Assembly: GCA_030374805.1 (NCBI GenBank)
Contig: JARGSG010000004.1
Location: forward strand, 434,001-498,000
From: Gracilaria gracilis
Lineage: Eukaryota; Rhodophyta; Florideophyceae; Gracilariales; Gracilariaceae
Direction of reading: 5' to 3'
DNA length: 64,000 nt
Shown: piece after piece, positions 10,264 through 21,000 of the stretch
Layout of the letters: each line of letters opens with the position of its first letter
Numbering within the stretch: the first letter of the stretch is position 1
Made by a program: the position numbers and the translations under genes
Notes under the pieces: generated by a model
Databases searched by the model: none
Seen by the model: the letters and a program-made list of their open reading frames with translations, nothing else
What the model was told of the DNA's origin: nothing

Positions 10264-11271
10264 CTATAGCTCAGTCTCCTCAGTAGGTTTCGCTCGTTTC
10301 GCAATCAAATCATATTCAAGGATGGAGAATAACTTGTCGCGAGCCGCCCGCTTCCGCACCCCAATCACATCGCTTAATTTCTGCTTCATCCGCTGCCTCA
10401 GACATTTGTCCGCACTCCCATTATCCACACACTCCTGTTTCCTTCCCGCTTCTCGTATCGTCTCCCAAGTATCTCCCATTATTTCTGTCTCCACCACATA
10501 CTTCAACAGCACATCACTTCCTTCCTCCGTTGATGGCGTATACGTCCTCATCTCATATGCCACTTGATACGGGCACTGAGGTACCATCTCCTTCTCCCCA
10601 ACCGCGAATATGCTGCCCTCCCTACTTTTTCCAACCGTCTCACTCCTGTTTTTCCAGCTCCTACCAACGTTCTCCCTGTCAAAACAGAGTTCTGACGCCT
10701 CCAACTTCGCATAGTGGAGAATCTCATCATATACAGCCCTTGCAAATCCGTAAAAACATTCTGGCACCTCTATTACATGTTTTCGACGCCTTTTCACTTC
10801 CTTTCCACACCCCTTTCGCTCTCTACCCTTCACATCCTCCCTTAAACTTTCAATCAACACATTTTGCTGCTTCAGCTCCTCCCTCACCCGTTCCAATTCT
10901 TTCTGCGTGAGCTTCAAACTCCCCATCATGGTATAGTGATCCTCCTTCATATTTCCCAGCTTCCCTTTCAACGAATTAACCCTCTCAACCAGTGCAGACC
11001 TTGGCAGCACGCGTACCTTCTCTTCATCTCCTCCTGCTATACCTGTAGTTCCCATTTCCGTTGCTCCGTTCTTCTCTCGACGATCCCCAGAACCGTCGAA
11101 TCTTGCTTCATGCACATCGTCCTCAATCCGAACGGCATTATGCCTCACACGTATTCCTTCGCGCGTCCGTACCGCGGTTCCCACCAAGTTCCCTCCCCTG
11201 TGAAACACGAGAGTTAGAGAGAAAGCGTAATAAAATGTACACAATTCGATTATACACATACTACAGTACAC
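10264..11271 (-). CDS. Transposon ORF2, copy A (5'-truncated by internal deletion)
   Basis: An open frame of 335 codons whose first ~25 residues come from sequence brought in by the 1.43-kb deletion near 11191; from TAVRTREGIRVRHNAVR onward it matches copy B. A long charged heptad-like stretch (ALVERVNSLKGKLGNMKED through QKELERVREELKQQN) looks like a coiled coil, followed by a basic cluster KEVKRRRKH that could be a nuclear signal. The C-terminal half has conserved Cys and aromatic residues but no family I recognise. The function is unknown. Second proteins in CACTA-type elements (TNPA-like) bind subterminal repeats, which is a possible role but not shown. Confidence 0.5.
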   Translation of the reverse strand: MYCSMCIIELCTFYYAFSLTLVFHRGGNLVGTAVRTREGIRVRHNAVRIEDDVHEARFDGSGDRREKNGATEMGTTGIAGGDEEKVRVLPRSALVERVNSLKGKLGNMKEDHYTMMGSLKLTQKELERVREELKQQNVLIESLREDVKGRERKGCGKEVKRRRKHVIEVPECFYGFARAVYDEILHYAKLEASELCFDRENVGRSWKNRSETVGKSREGSIFAVGEKEMVPQCPYQVAYEMRTYTPSTEEGSDVLLKYVVETEIMGDTWETIREAGRKQECVDNGSADKCLRQRMKQKLSDVIGVRKRAARDKLFSILEYDLIAKRAKPTEETEL

Positions 11272-11444
11272 CTTTCGGTTCTATAAGTCATAAATCAATT
11301 GAACTCTAGTATCGACTACGATTACTATAGGATTCGAAGACGTACCCCATGTGTACTCCATTCCATAATCTGCAAACAACTCTTCTCCCACTTCTACAAC
11401 CCGAAGTGCCCGGACGGCAAGCATTTGTTATTCTCTTTATTTAC

Positions 11445-12158
11445 TAACGATGCGCAAGCAGGTAGGGTAGAAGCGAAGTAAGTAGAGATGGATATGGAAG
11501 AAAGAGAAAGTAAAACAAGTGAAGGTTGACGGCCTTCGGGTCGACCCATTTACTCGAGGATCGTCGATCGCAACCTACAAATACCCTAGCGCGCGCTTCA
11601 CCTTCGTCGCAGCAAGCGACGACGGCGGTCATTACAAGTTGCACGTGTGTGCAGTTGTACACGGAAAGTGCGCGCAAACTGGAGTACAACAATTTCAAAT
11701 AACTAAATCAATCAACACTACAAATCCATGGCCAGTCCTTTGATTCAGAACCAGATCTAAACGATCATCAATTTGCATGGTGGCACTCCAACCGCCTTGC
11801 GCATCCCAGAATCGCATATTGCATGCAAAACCGCCCATTCCAGCCTAGGAAAGCACATCCTCGCTATCTGCATAGTCAGTCTACTACTCTAAGCCTAGTC
11901 CAATCACAGAGCTCCACTTGGCCCATACCACCATAACTCTCCATACAATCCATGGCACTTGTAGACACCACGTTGCACAAGAGCATTTGCAGTAGCCAAT
12001 CATATTGCCGTTTCACGTTGGGGTTGAGCAGAGGCGCATATGCGCTTTTGCGAAGAGGGTGCCCAAAAGTGCCCATCGTCCCCTGCAACTTTGCTTCCAA
12101 GTAGTCCGAGACCAACCTGTAGAACTGACCGGCACTCGACCATGTCCCAACATCAACA
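11445..12158 (-). repeat. T1 3' LTR
   Basis: 714 bp beginning TGTTGATGTTGGGACATGG (minus strand, from 12158) and ending GCGCATCGTTA (11445). It carries the U3 palindrome GCGCATATGCGC and a nearby ATTGG (inverted CCAAT). The first six bases, TGTTGA, encode the last Cys codon and stop codon of pol. Confidence 0.9.
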
Positions 12159-15100
12159 CTCCTCCTCGAGTCCCTGTCCAAGTGCAATTCGTTTGATAAT
12201 TGCAAATATTCTTGCAGGGCTCAGCGGTTTGATTAGGATATCAGCATCGTTTAGCTCACTAGGAACATAGTCCACAGCAATGACATTGTCCTTCACCATA
12301 TGTCTGATGAAATGAAGCTTCACGTCAATATGTTTGGCACGTCCGGAAGGGCATCGCTCACCAGCCGCCCAATCTATGGCACATTGATTGTCCGAGCGAA
12401 TGGGGACCTTCTCGTTCACATCAAAGCCGCTCTCCCGAAGCACTCGCGATATCCAGATAACCTCTTGAACAGCCATGGTCAACGCGTAGTACTCCGCTTC
12501 TCCAGTGGAGAGCGCAATCGATGCTTGCTTTGTCGCACCGAAGAAGCAAGTGGCTGATCCCAGTTTGATCACATATCCGGACATTGACTTACGATCAGTA
12601 GTGTCACCAGCATAGTCTGAGTCCACAAAGCCGTTCAAGTCCAAAGATCCAGGTCGGTAGAGCAACCCATGGCCAACCGTCCCACGCAGGTACCGTAGTA
12701 CTCGCTTCGCAGCTCTGTGACAGTATGCTGTGGGAGCGTTCTGGAATCGTGCAAGGATAAGGACTGGAGCAAGAATATCAAGTCGCGTGCGCAATGCCAA
12801 GTACAGCAAGGACCCAATCATCTGCTGATATAGTTGTACGTCCCTCGGAGTCTTGTCTTCCTCCACGGCTACTGATGAGAAAAACGACTCCACCATTGGA
12901 CTAGGAGCTGGCTTGGAGTTGTGCAGTCCGAATCGGCGTAGCACTCCTTCGATGTAAAGCGGCTGTCCAAGCTTGAGGCCCATAAGTTGGCCCTCAGAAT
13001 CTACTGCCCAAGTCAGCTCAACGCCAAAGTAGAAGCTCACTCGATCTTGAACTCGAAGTTCATACAATCCTTTGAGCTCCTCCAAGAGCGACGAACGTTG
13101 CGCAGCAGTTGGTGTGAAAACCAGGAGGTCATCAACGTAAACAAGGATGTATGCGTACGCGTTGTGTCCAATGCGGCGCCTAAACACACACGGAGCACTA
13201 GGAAGTTCTTCAAATCCTAAGTCTTTGAGATCTTGACTGAACTTTGTATGCCAAGCCAGGTGAGCCTGCTTAAGTCCGTACATGGCTTTCACCAACTTGT
13301 AACAGTAGGGCTTCAGCCAAGGCACACCACGTGGAGACGTGACCCAAACGTCCTCCTTCAGCTCGGCATTCAAGAAGGCAGTCTTCACGTCCACTTGAGC
13401 AACAAACATCTGGAGGCACAGGGTGAGGTACAGGAACATACGAACCAGGTTGAAAGACACAACTGGTGCATAAGTCTCCATGTAGTCCTGACCAAAGGTC
13501 TGGTGATTTCCACCAGCGACAACACGAGCCTTGAAGCGCTCAACCGACCCATCTGCATTCCGCTTCACTTTCAGGATGATATGGGTTGGCAGAGGCTGCG
13601 ATGCAGGAGAATCATCGGGTATCCATGTACCCTTGCTCTCCAGAGACGCAAGTTTTTCTTCGATCGCAGTCTCCCATAAGCTCTTCTCCAATGGGGACGC
13701 CGACATGGCTTCCGTCAAAGTCGGTTCATCACTTGTAGTCACTTCAACTGTTTGCGATGTGGCAGCGCCAGTCATGTGCCACCACCGTGTAGGTGCGCGG
13801 CGTGTTCGTCGCGGTTACCTTTACTCAGGTTGTGAGCCAAATGGCGCATTAGGCTCCTCCATGGTGGGTTCATCCTGGTTGTCGTCAGCACCTTCACTAC
13901 CAGTGAGTTCATTATCATCGACATCATCAGCTTCATCCGTACTATCAGTGTGTAATTCAGGTAAATGGGTTTCCTGTAGTTCAGAACCAACAGCATCGTC
14001 GACAACTTCGTCAATGAAAACCTCACCGGAGTGCTCGCTGTCAATCTGGGATTCCGAGTTGCAACTGAAGTCTTCATCAGAAGCGATCTCATCATCCATG
14101 TAGCCCGCCAGATAGGACGCACCAGGGAATGATGACTCATCAAAAGTCACATGTCGAGACTTGACAATACGTGGTATTTCATCGTCATCTGTTACTAGAA
14201 CGTCGTAGACACCATGCTCAAGAGTCTGCAAGTACACCCCCTCAAGTGCACGAGACTCGAACTTGGTGTCCGGGTTCATCTTTAATACGTATGCCGCACA
14301 CCCAAACACTCGAACATTCTTCAACGAAGGTGTGGAATCAGTTACAAGAAAGTACGGAGTGGATCCAGTAGTAGAGTGGGGAACTCTGTTGCGCACATAT
14401 ATAACGTGCTTCAACGCATACGGCCATAAACATTCTGGCAGATTGGCCTGTAGCAACAACGCTCGAGCAGCTTCCTCCATTGTGCGATTAATGCGCTCTG
14501 CTATTGCATTGTGCTCAGGGGTGTACGGAGGTGAGAACGAGGTTCCTTGGAGACCGTTTTGCAGAGTTCTCCTGCAGAGCAATGTACTCTTCCGCATTAT
14601 CTGAGTGCACTTTGGCAATTTGACCTCCTCCAAGCTGCTGGAGCTTCTGTGCTACAGCCGCATATACTTCTGCAAGTTCACTTCGGTGTACCATAAACCC
14701 TACTAATGCATACCTAGAGTGTTCATCAATGAATGCTGACGCGTATTGGAAGTGATCTGGAAATGACGGGAGTAAGGGCCCTAGGATATCAGAGTGCACA
14801 ATGTCTCCGACACCAGTGGCACGATCAAACTTGCCTAAGAACGGAAGTTTGTGGGCCTTTCCAAGTCGACATGGGCGACAGGCCTCCTCCATTTGAGCCA
14901 GCTTCGGCACTCCATGGGCATATTTGTGCACAACCTGCAGGTCTCTTGGGTTGATATGCGCAAGTCGTCGATGCCATAGTTGAGCCAACTCATTATCGCG
15001 GGCAGAAAGGGCATGCCTAGAGTTAATTTTCGTGAGTGGATCCGGCAGAGTTTACAAACCTGACCGTTTATCTCTTTGACCACATCCAACAACAAACCCA

Positions 15101-16453
15101 TCCACATGCGTGAGACGAACATCACGCGCGCGGAAGAAGGACTCGATGCCCTTGTCAGCCATGCGTCCCACGGACACCAAGTTATATTCGAGATCAGGAA
15201 CCAAGAGTGCGTCTGTGAGACGCAAGTTCGCATTCTCGAACGGTAGTATGACATCACCTCGTTGTGTAGCAGTCACAGTGAGACTTATCAGCCAGCAATA
15301 TGGTTCGTTCGTTAACTTCATGCAACGAACTGGGGACAAATACAGACTTGGAGAAAAAGAAGTGCGATGTTGCACCACTGTCTGCATATGTGTCCATAAC
15401 CCTCTCTGCGGGTTGGAGTACGGTAGACTTCTCCACGGACATCCCTGCGATTTCAATCTTTGAGGACTTTCCGGACGACCTTGTCGATGGCTTGGAATTT
15501 CCGGGTTTATCCTTAGACCTCACCTTCAACTTGTCAAGAATGCTCTTGGGCAAGTGGTTGTCAGGGTTATCAGGGTTCATGTGACATCTATCAACAGTGT
15601 GTCCATCACGATCACAGAAGGTACAATGGTAACCATTGCTGGCAGCGGCAGCGTACGCACGCCCTGAAGACTCGTTGTGGGTGTGACCATCTGAGTTGTT
15701 ACCGTCTTTATGGTCCAGACTGACAGGGGCGGAAGAGGATTTGAAGCTTCCAGATCCCTTGGTCTTGCCTTTCTTGCGAGTGCGAGTGCGACCAGAACTT
15801 CCCGAAACCATCTGTCGTGCATTGTACTCGTCAATTAGAGTTGTTGCAACATAGTCCCAAGTAAGATCAGATATGTCCTTGGTGCGAAGTGCGGCTGCCG
15901 TGGACTCCAATGAGCAGCTGGGGTCAATAGAAGCAAGTAGCATCGGAGCCTTGTGAGATTCCGGAATAGCAGCGTCCTTGCCCATGCGATCCAACTGCGA
16001 GAACAGGGCAGTGAACTGGTCCACATATTCTGACATGTTCTGACCATTGTATGACATACGGAATAGTTGCGTTTGCACGGCGATCCGAGAGACAGTGCGA
16101 TTAGAGGCGTAGCGTGCATCGAGCAGTTCAAGCATGCGTCCCGGATCATCATCAACATCCATTACAACTCGTAGAGGAGAATCACCAAGTGCACAAATAA
16201 TGATAGCACATGCTTTCTCCCGTTTCACCATGATACGAGACCTGCTTTGGGAGCTACTTGGAGCCGTATCTTGGGTAGTAGCACCTGATGAGGATTGCTC
16301 TGAACTCGATACCACAACGTTCCAGACACCTTTGATTCGGCATGCGGCACGAAGGCGATGGCGCCAAAGGGTATAATCTTCCCCACGCTTACCGTGAAAG
16401 CGTGGGATCTTGACACCAGAGTTGGTTTCAGACTCAACTTCCGAGTCCGACAT
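12153..16453 (-). pseudogene. T1 gag-pol polyprotein (frameshifted)
   Basis: The start at 16453 gives MSDSEVESETNSG, matching the T2 gag start MSDSEKESETNSG. In order: capsid-like gag; CCHC knuckle CTFCDRDGHTVDRC (about 15590-15630); protease DSGAT (about 15380); pre-integrase LWHRRLAHINPRDL; integrase with HSDILGP, VHSDNAEEY and EHNAIAERINR (D, D and E all present); acidic linker; reverse transcriptase with DVKTAFLN and YVDDLLVF (about 13115-13140); RNase H with STGEAEYYAL; and the end GLEEEC-stop at 12153. Frame breaks lie near 15285 (one extra base), 15060, 14570 and 13825. It normally makes the virus-like particle and copies and integrates the element. Here the pol half (12153-13775) is the longest open stretch, 540 codons. 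Confidence 0.9.
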
Positions 16454-17439
16454 GTTCCAAAGCACAGTTACCAAACTCCAGTACAAGGTATTTCACGAGT
16501 AGAAGAGAAACGAAGGAATCAGAGAAGCGGCGTGAGGGAAACAATTATTCTTTCACAAAGGAGGGTAGGGCTGGAGTGGAGTAAGGACTCAACACTAAAC
16601 AGCGGGGACGCCAGCGGAGACTCTGTACCGAAGTCTGCAACGCTCGTCTGGACGCGTCCAGTACGCGATCACAAGCGGAGTGGAACTCGACGCTTGGAGT
16701 ATACTCACGGGTGAGAGACGACCAACCCGGAACAGAAAGGGCAGAGTGGAGGATGCAATGCCACTTCCCCACAAGCAAGTAAAGGAGGAGCTGGAGTGGA
16801 TTCAAGCTCAACACTCAACAGCGAGGACGCCAGCGGAGACTGTGGGGGTAGTCTGCAACGCTCGTCGGGACGCGTCCCGTACGCGATCACGGGCGGGGTT
16901 CGGAGACTCGACGCCTGGAGCAAGCTCACGGGTGAGGTACAACTCGAACCCGGAATGATGATGAAACTTCTTAGGCGGGCGCACTGACAGGAGAAACTAC
17001 CTCCGCTACCCTGTGGGTCCGAACCCCTGGTCCCCGGTCACCCTCTCCGGGTGAGGCACGATTTGATCACCTGCCAAGCTCTGCGTACTTCAGAGCGAGG
17101 CGCTGTTAGTCCCTACGAGACGTCCCAAGGAGGGTACTAGTCGAGATACACGTTCCCCAGTTGAACCCTTGCTGGTCTCTTACGAGAAAGTAGCTCGGTC
17201 TTTCGGCGCAGTACGGTCGCTCCTACGCTTCCAAGCCCGTTTCATCGACCTCCGTACTCCACGGACGCAGAGCAGGATTTGCTGTCTCCCTTGTCTCGAG
17301 CCGGCGGGTTACTAACAAACGCGATATGTGTTCACCATTCGCCAGAGAGAAAACAGCGGGGTACTCTAACGCAGATAGGAAAACTTCCAAAGAAAAGTAG
17401 TAAGTAAGAAATGAGCGTGACGTCTGCAAGTTGTCGACA
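16454..17439 (-). other. T1 leader (5' untranslated region)
   Basis: About 985 bp between primer-binding site and gag with no good frame. It contains the block shared with T2 and T3 leaders around 16985-17070 (minus-strand GGACCAGGGGTTCGGACCC, then AGGGTAGCGG). Two tandem similar segments around 16560-16720 and 16790-16930 both carry a GTACGGGACGCGTC-type motif, so part of the leader is an internal duplication. Confidence 0.7.
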
Positions 17440-17455
17440 CTCTGGGCCCATAACC
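17440..17455 (-). other. T1 primer-binding site, initiator tRNA-Met anticodon arm
   Basis: Immediately after the 5' LTR, the minus strand reads GGTTATGGGCCCAGAG. GGTTATGGGCCCAG is the exact complement of CUGGGCCCAUAACC, the anticodon arm of eukaryotic initiator tRNA-Met. It is not complementary to the tRNA 3' end, so priming by a cleaved half-tRNA is implied, as in Drosophila copia and yeast Ty5. Confidence 0.85.
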
Positions 17456-18169
17456 TAACGATGCGCAAGCAGCTAGGGTAGAAGCGAAGTAAGTAGAGAT
17501 GGATATGGAAGAAAGAGAAAGTAAAACAAGTGAAGGTTGACGGCCTTCGGGTCGACCCATTTACTCGAGGATCGTCGATCGCAACCTACAAATACCCTAG
17601 CGCGCGCTTCACCTTCGTCGCAGCAAGCGACGATGGCGGTCATTACAAGTTGCACGTGTGTGCAGTTGTACACGGAAAGTGCGCGCAAACTGGAGTACAA
17701 CAATTTCAAATAACTAAATCCATCAACACTACAAATCCATTGCCAGTCCTTTGATTCAGAACCAGATCTAAAAAATCATCAATTTGAATGGTAGCACTCC
17801 AACCGCCTTGCGCATCCCAGAATCGCATATTGCATGCAAAACCGCCCATTCCAGCCTAGGAAAGCACATCCTCGCTATCCGCATAGTCAGTCTACTACTC
17901 TAAGCCTCGTCCAATCACAGAGCTCCACTTGGCCCATACCACCATAACTCTCCATACAATCCATGGCACTTGTAGACACCACGTTGCACAAGAGCATTTG
18001 CAGTAGCCAATCATATTGCCGTTTCACGTTGGGGTTGAGCAGAGGCGCATATGCGCTTTTGCGAAGAGGGTGCCCAAAAGTGCCCATCGTCCCCTGCAAC
18101 TTTGCTTCCAAGTAGTCCGAGACCAACCTGTAGAACTGACCGGCACTCGACCATGTCCCAACATCAACA
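17456..18169 (-). repeat. T1 5' LTR
   Basis: 714 bp, nearly identical to 11445-12158. Starts TGTTGATG at 18169 and ends ATCGTTA at 17456, directly followed by the primer-binding site. Confidence 0.9.
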
Positions 18170-18862
18170 TTGACCCTATTGGTTACGTATAACGCGTAGT
18201 TCCTTTGCATTCTGATACGTCGTTTCCCAATTTTCTGTTGACGTTGGGACATGGTCGAGTGCCTGTCAGTCCTTCAGGTTGGTCTCGGACTACTTAGAAG
18301 CAAAGTCGCAGGGGACGATGTGCACTTATGGGCACCCTCTTCGCAAAAGCGCATATGCGCCTCTGCTCAACCCCAACGTGAAAAGAAAATAGGATTGGCT
18401 ACTGCAAATGCCCTTGTGCAACGTGTTTTCTACAAATGCCATGGATTGTATGGAGAGTTATGGTGGTATGGGCCAAGTGGAGCTCTGTGAATGGACGAGG
18501 CTTAGAGTAGTAGACTGACTATGCAGATAGCGAGGATGTGCTTTTCTAGGCTGGAATGGGCGGTTTGGCATGCAATATGCGATTCTGGGATGCGCAAGGC
18601 GATTGGAGTGCCACCATGCAAATTGATGATCTTTTAGATCTGGTTCTGAATCAAAGGAGAGGCAATGGATTTGTAGTGTTGATTGATTTAGTTATTTGAA
18701 ATTGTTGTACTCTAGTTTGCGCGTACTTTCCGTGTACAACTGCACACACGTGCAACTTGTAACGACCGCCGTCGTCGCTTGCTGCGACGACGGTGAAGCG
18801 CGCGCTAGGGTATTTGTAGGTTGCGATCGACGACCTTCGAGTAAACGGGTCGACCGAAGGCC
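18170..18862 (+). mobile_element. Truncated T1-type LTR with 65-bp upstream flank
   Basis: The LTR variant (start TGTTGACGTTGG at 18236) runs about 627 bp and stops inside GACCGAAGGCC at about 18862, where it meets reversed T3 leader sequence. The 65 bp before it (18170-18235) also precede the homologous LTR at 41668, so the two copies share a flank and derive from one duplicated segment rather than two insertions. Confidence 0.75.
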
Positions 18863-19412
18863 CAAAAGGACCGGTAGAGCCCGCTAGTCAGCACGTCCGC
18901 CTTGGTTTAAGCCGCCTGGCTCCCGTCCCCGATTACTCGGATCAACCGTTCGTCGCACAGGTATTGCAGTGATGACCAAAAAATGCCGATCACACACGTA
19001 GCGCACGGACTTCAACCACAACTGCTGAGCACAAAGCTAGTGCCCAGACTTCGATAAAAATGGTCTCAACCCCTCGGATCAGAACCCGCAAACACGACGC
19101 GGGGATCCAAACAACGAGAACAATAGAGGGAGACCAACCCAAGAAGATAGCGATCGACAACGAGGGCAACAACGAGTACCCAACCACAATCACGATAGAG
19201 AGTCAACGTCGAACCACTACCAACCAAACGCCCTCAGGGAGGAACGCAATCGAAAAAGGGAATTACAACACCAACGAAATCAACCAATAACACAAGATAC
19301 GGAATCGAACAAACAACGGAAACATCAACAACGGCGATGAATAACGAGGTTGGCGGTGGGGGAAAGCGGCGGTAAGGGAATCATAACGAACGAAATCGGC
19401 AGACGTCAGCGG

Positions 19413-19428
19413 GGCTGGGCCCATAACC
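19413..19428 (-). other. T3 primer-binding site (left unit)
   Basis: Minus strand GGTTATGGGCCCAG directly after the LTR end CCTCCATCA. It is the same initiator tRNA-Met half-tRNA complement as in T1 and T2. Confidence 0.8.
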
Positions 19429-20523
19429 TGATGGAGGTTATAGCTGAGAAGGGAAGGTTGTTGCAAAGGGAAGGTGGGGATATGCAAAGGAAGTTCGCCA
19501 GCTCTGGCTCGGATTTACTTGGAGGTGCTTCTGTCACAACTTATATAGCACTACGTCGTCGCACTACCGCTCACTTCCACTCGGAGTAAAACCTAAGCCA
19601 CTAAGCGGGGACACTCAATACTACCAATCATCATCTAACATAACATGGTAACACTGCCACAATTCATGACAGCTTACAACTAACAAGGCACAACAGTGCA
19701 CAACAGTGCACAACAAGTTACGTGCCTACTCAACAAGTTACGTGCCTACACATAACGATGACCATGCACAAATTCACATCGTGCCAATACACTGTAATCC
19801 GTACACCACACCAATATGTGTATGCTCCAGCTCACCAAGTACCACGTAACCACAAATTCACTCAATGCCATAAGTTCCCACAACATGTTACCACAGTGTT
19901 CGTGTAATCCTCATGACTGTACCTGACTCATCACCATAGCGCACCAAGTTGCATCAATGTGTTCAACATGTCCACGTACATAACTGTGCATACTGTCCAG
20001 CATACCCATCTATGCTAGCTACACACGTGTAGCCCAGAACAACCCAGTAGTGCCATAACACTTGTACACACCACGTTGCATGTGCACATTTGCAGTAGCC
20101 AATCAGAAGCCAGTTTCACGTTGAGTTTGCACAAACGCGCATATGCGCTTTTCCAGCTGCACCCTCCAAAACAGCCCATGCTCCCCTGCACTTTTGGTTT
20201 CAGTGACAGCACTTAGTCAACATCCAACAGTCAACACTCGTGCACCATGTACCAAGTATCCACATTGCTACATGTGCACACTGTACACCTCGACCACTGT
20301 GGACAACGTGTCCTGGTGTACAGTCTGTCTGTACGACCCCATCTGAACACCTTGATATTCGACACAGCACCACATCTGACACGTTCATGCAATGGTGGCT
20401 CTTCCACCATCCAACACAGTGGAGCGTACAGAACGACATCAGTCATAGTTTCACATACCAAGGCACCATTCTAGACTTGTCACATGTGAACAGCTTGATG
20501 TCAGTGACAGCATGACATCCAAC
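19429..20523 (-). repeat. T3 LTR, left unit (extended form)
   Basis: Bases 19429-20229 match the 801-bp T3 LTR (start TGTTGGATGTTGAC, end CCTCCATCA, with TATATAAG near 19541-19548 on the minus strand). Bases 20230-20523 match the first ~300 bp of the longer T3b LTR at 36132-37053, beginning TGTTGGATGTCATGC at 20523. The purine tract at 20524 lies just outside. So this LTR is a T3/T3b composite or a longer allele of about 1,095 bp. Confidence 0.7.
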
Positions 20524-20535
20524 ACCCTCCCTCTG
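20524..20535 (-). other. Polypurine tract of T3 element
   Basis: Minus strand AGAGGGAGGG directly before the LTR start TGTTGG, the usual plus-strand priming site. Two further copies of the same CCCTCCCTCT-type block lie at about 20768 and 20897. Confidence 0.65.
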
Positions 20536-21000
20536 TTACTGACTTCAAGCGAGTAGCGCAAGCACCAACAGCACAATTAACTTGGTGCAATATGTTTAAT
20601 GCAACCCTTTCAGTAATATCGTGCAGAGGGATGGTGACAGCCAGTTCAACAGCCTAATGAGATGTGTCAAAGTCCATATTCGTACATCAATGAACAGTGT
20701 ATTTCTACCACACTTGCGTACTGTTTGACTTAATATGAGAGTGATAGCATCGGGTCTTCTTTCAACGCCCTCCCTCTGTCACTCACTTCAATCGCAGTAC
20801 TCGAACACTTGTAACGAAGGCAATGAGGCACCATCTTCTAAGCAGGAAAGAACTGACAAGACAGTGAGAGGTTAAATCTCAGGATGATCTTCAGAAACCC
20901 TCCCTCTCTCACTGACCTTAAAAGCAAACTGAATTCCAGTTCCTCTCAAACCTGCAAAACAACACATTTTCTGCCTCAATGCCATCATAGAAGCGATCTA
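20536..21000. other. T3 internal non-coding DNA with repeated purine tracts
   Basis: Three diverged copies of a segment starting CCCTCCCTCTGT.ACTGACTTCAA begin at about 20524, 20768 and 20897. No coding potential is seen. Confidence 0.55.

Larger units (their letters stand above)
5791..11444. mobile_element. TNP2/Plavaka-like DNA transposon, copy A (internally deleted)
   Basis: Closely similar over its length to 56953-64000 (copy B), which fixes the left end near 5791 (shared GTGTTA.CGGAATGCTAG). It has a plus-strand transposase (6330-9500) convergent with two minus-strand genes (ORF3 9624-10245, ORF2 10264-11271), with only about 120 bp between the converging stops. Near 11191 copy A lacks about 1.43 kb present in copy B (62383-63818), removing the 5' part of ORF2. 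The right boundary is set by the T1 copia element that starts at 11445; the true right end and its terminal repeat are not visible. No target duplication can be checked. Confidence 0.72.
11445..18169 (-). mobile_element. T1 copia-type LTR retrotransposon, full structure
   Basis: Two 714-bp LTRs (11445-12158 and 17456-18169) frame a leader, gag, protease, integrase, reverse transcriptase and RNase H in copia order, read on the minus strand. The LTRs differ at roughly ten positions by eye, so the insertion is fairly young. Flanking pentamers are TTTAC and TTGAC, an imperfect target duplication. The internal frame has at least four frameshifts, so this copy is not autonomous. Confidence 0.9.

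Noticed and set aside
11876-12205. Short ORFs repeated in every T1 LTR (e.g. 11876-12205, 32616-32855, 41711-41950)
   Set aside because: They recur because the LTR recurs; they lie across U3/R and differ in frame and length between copies.
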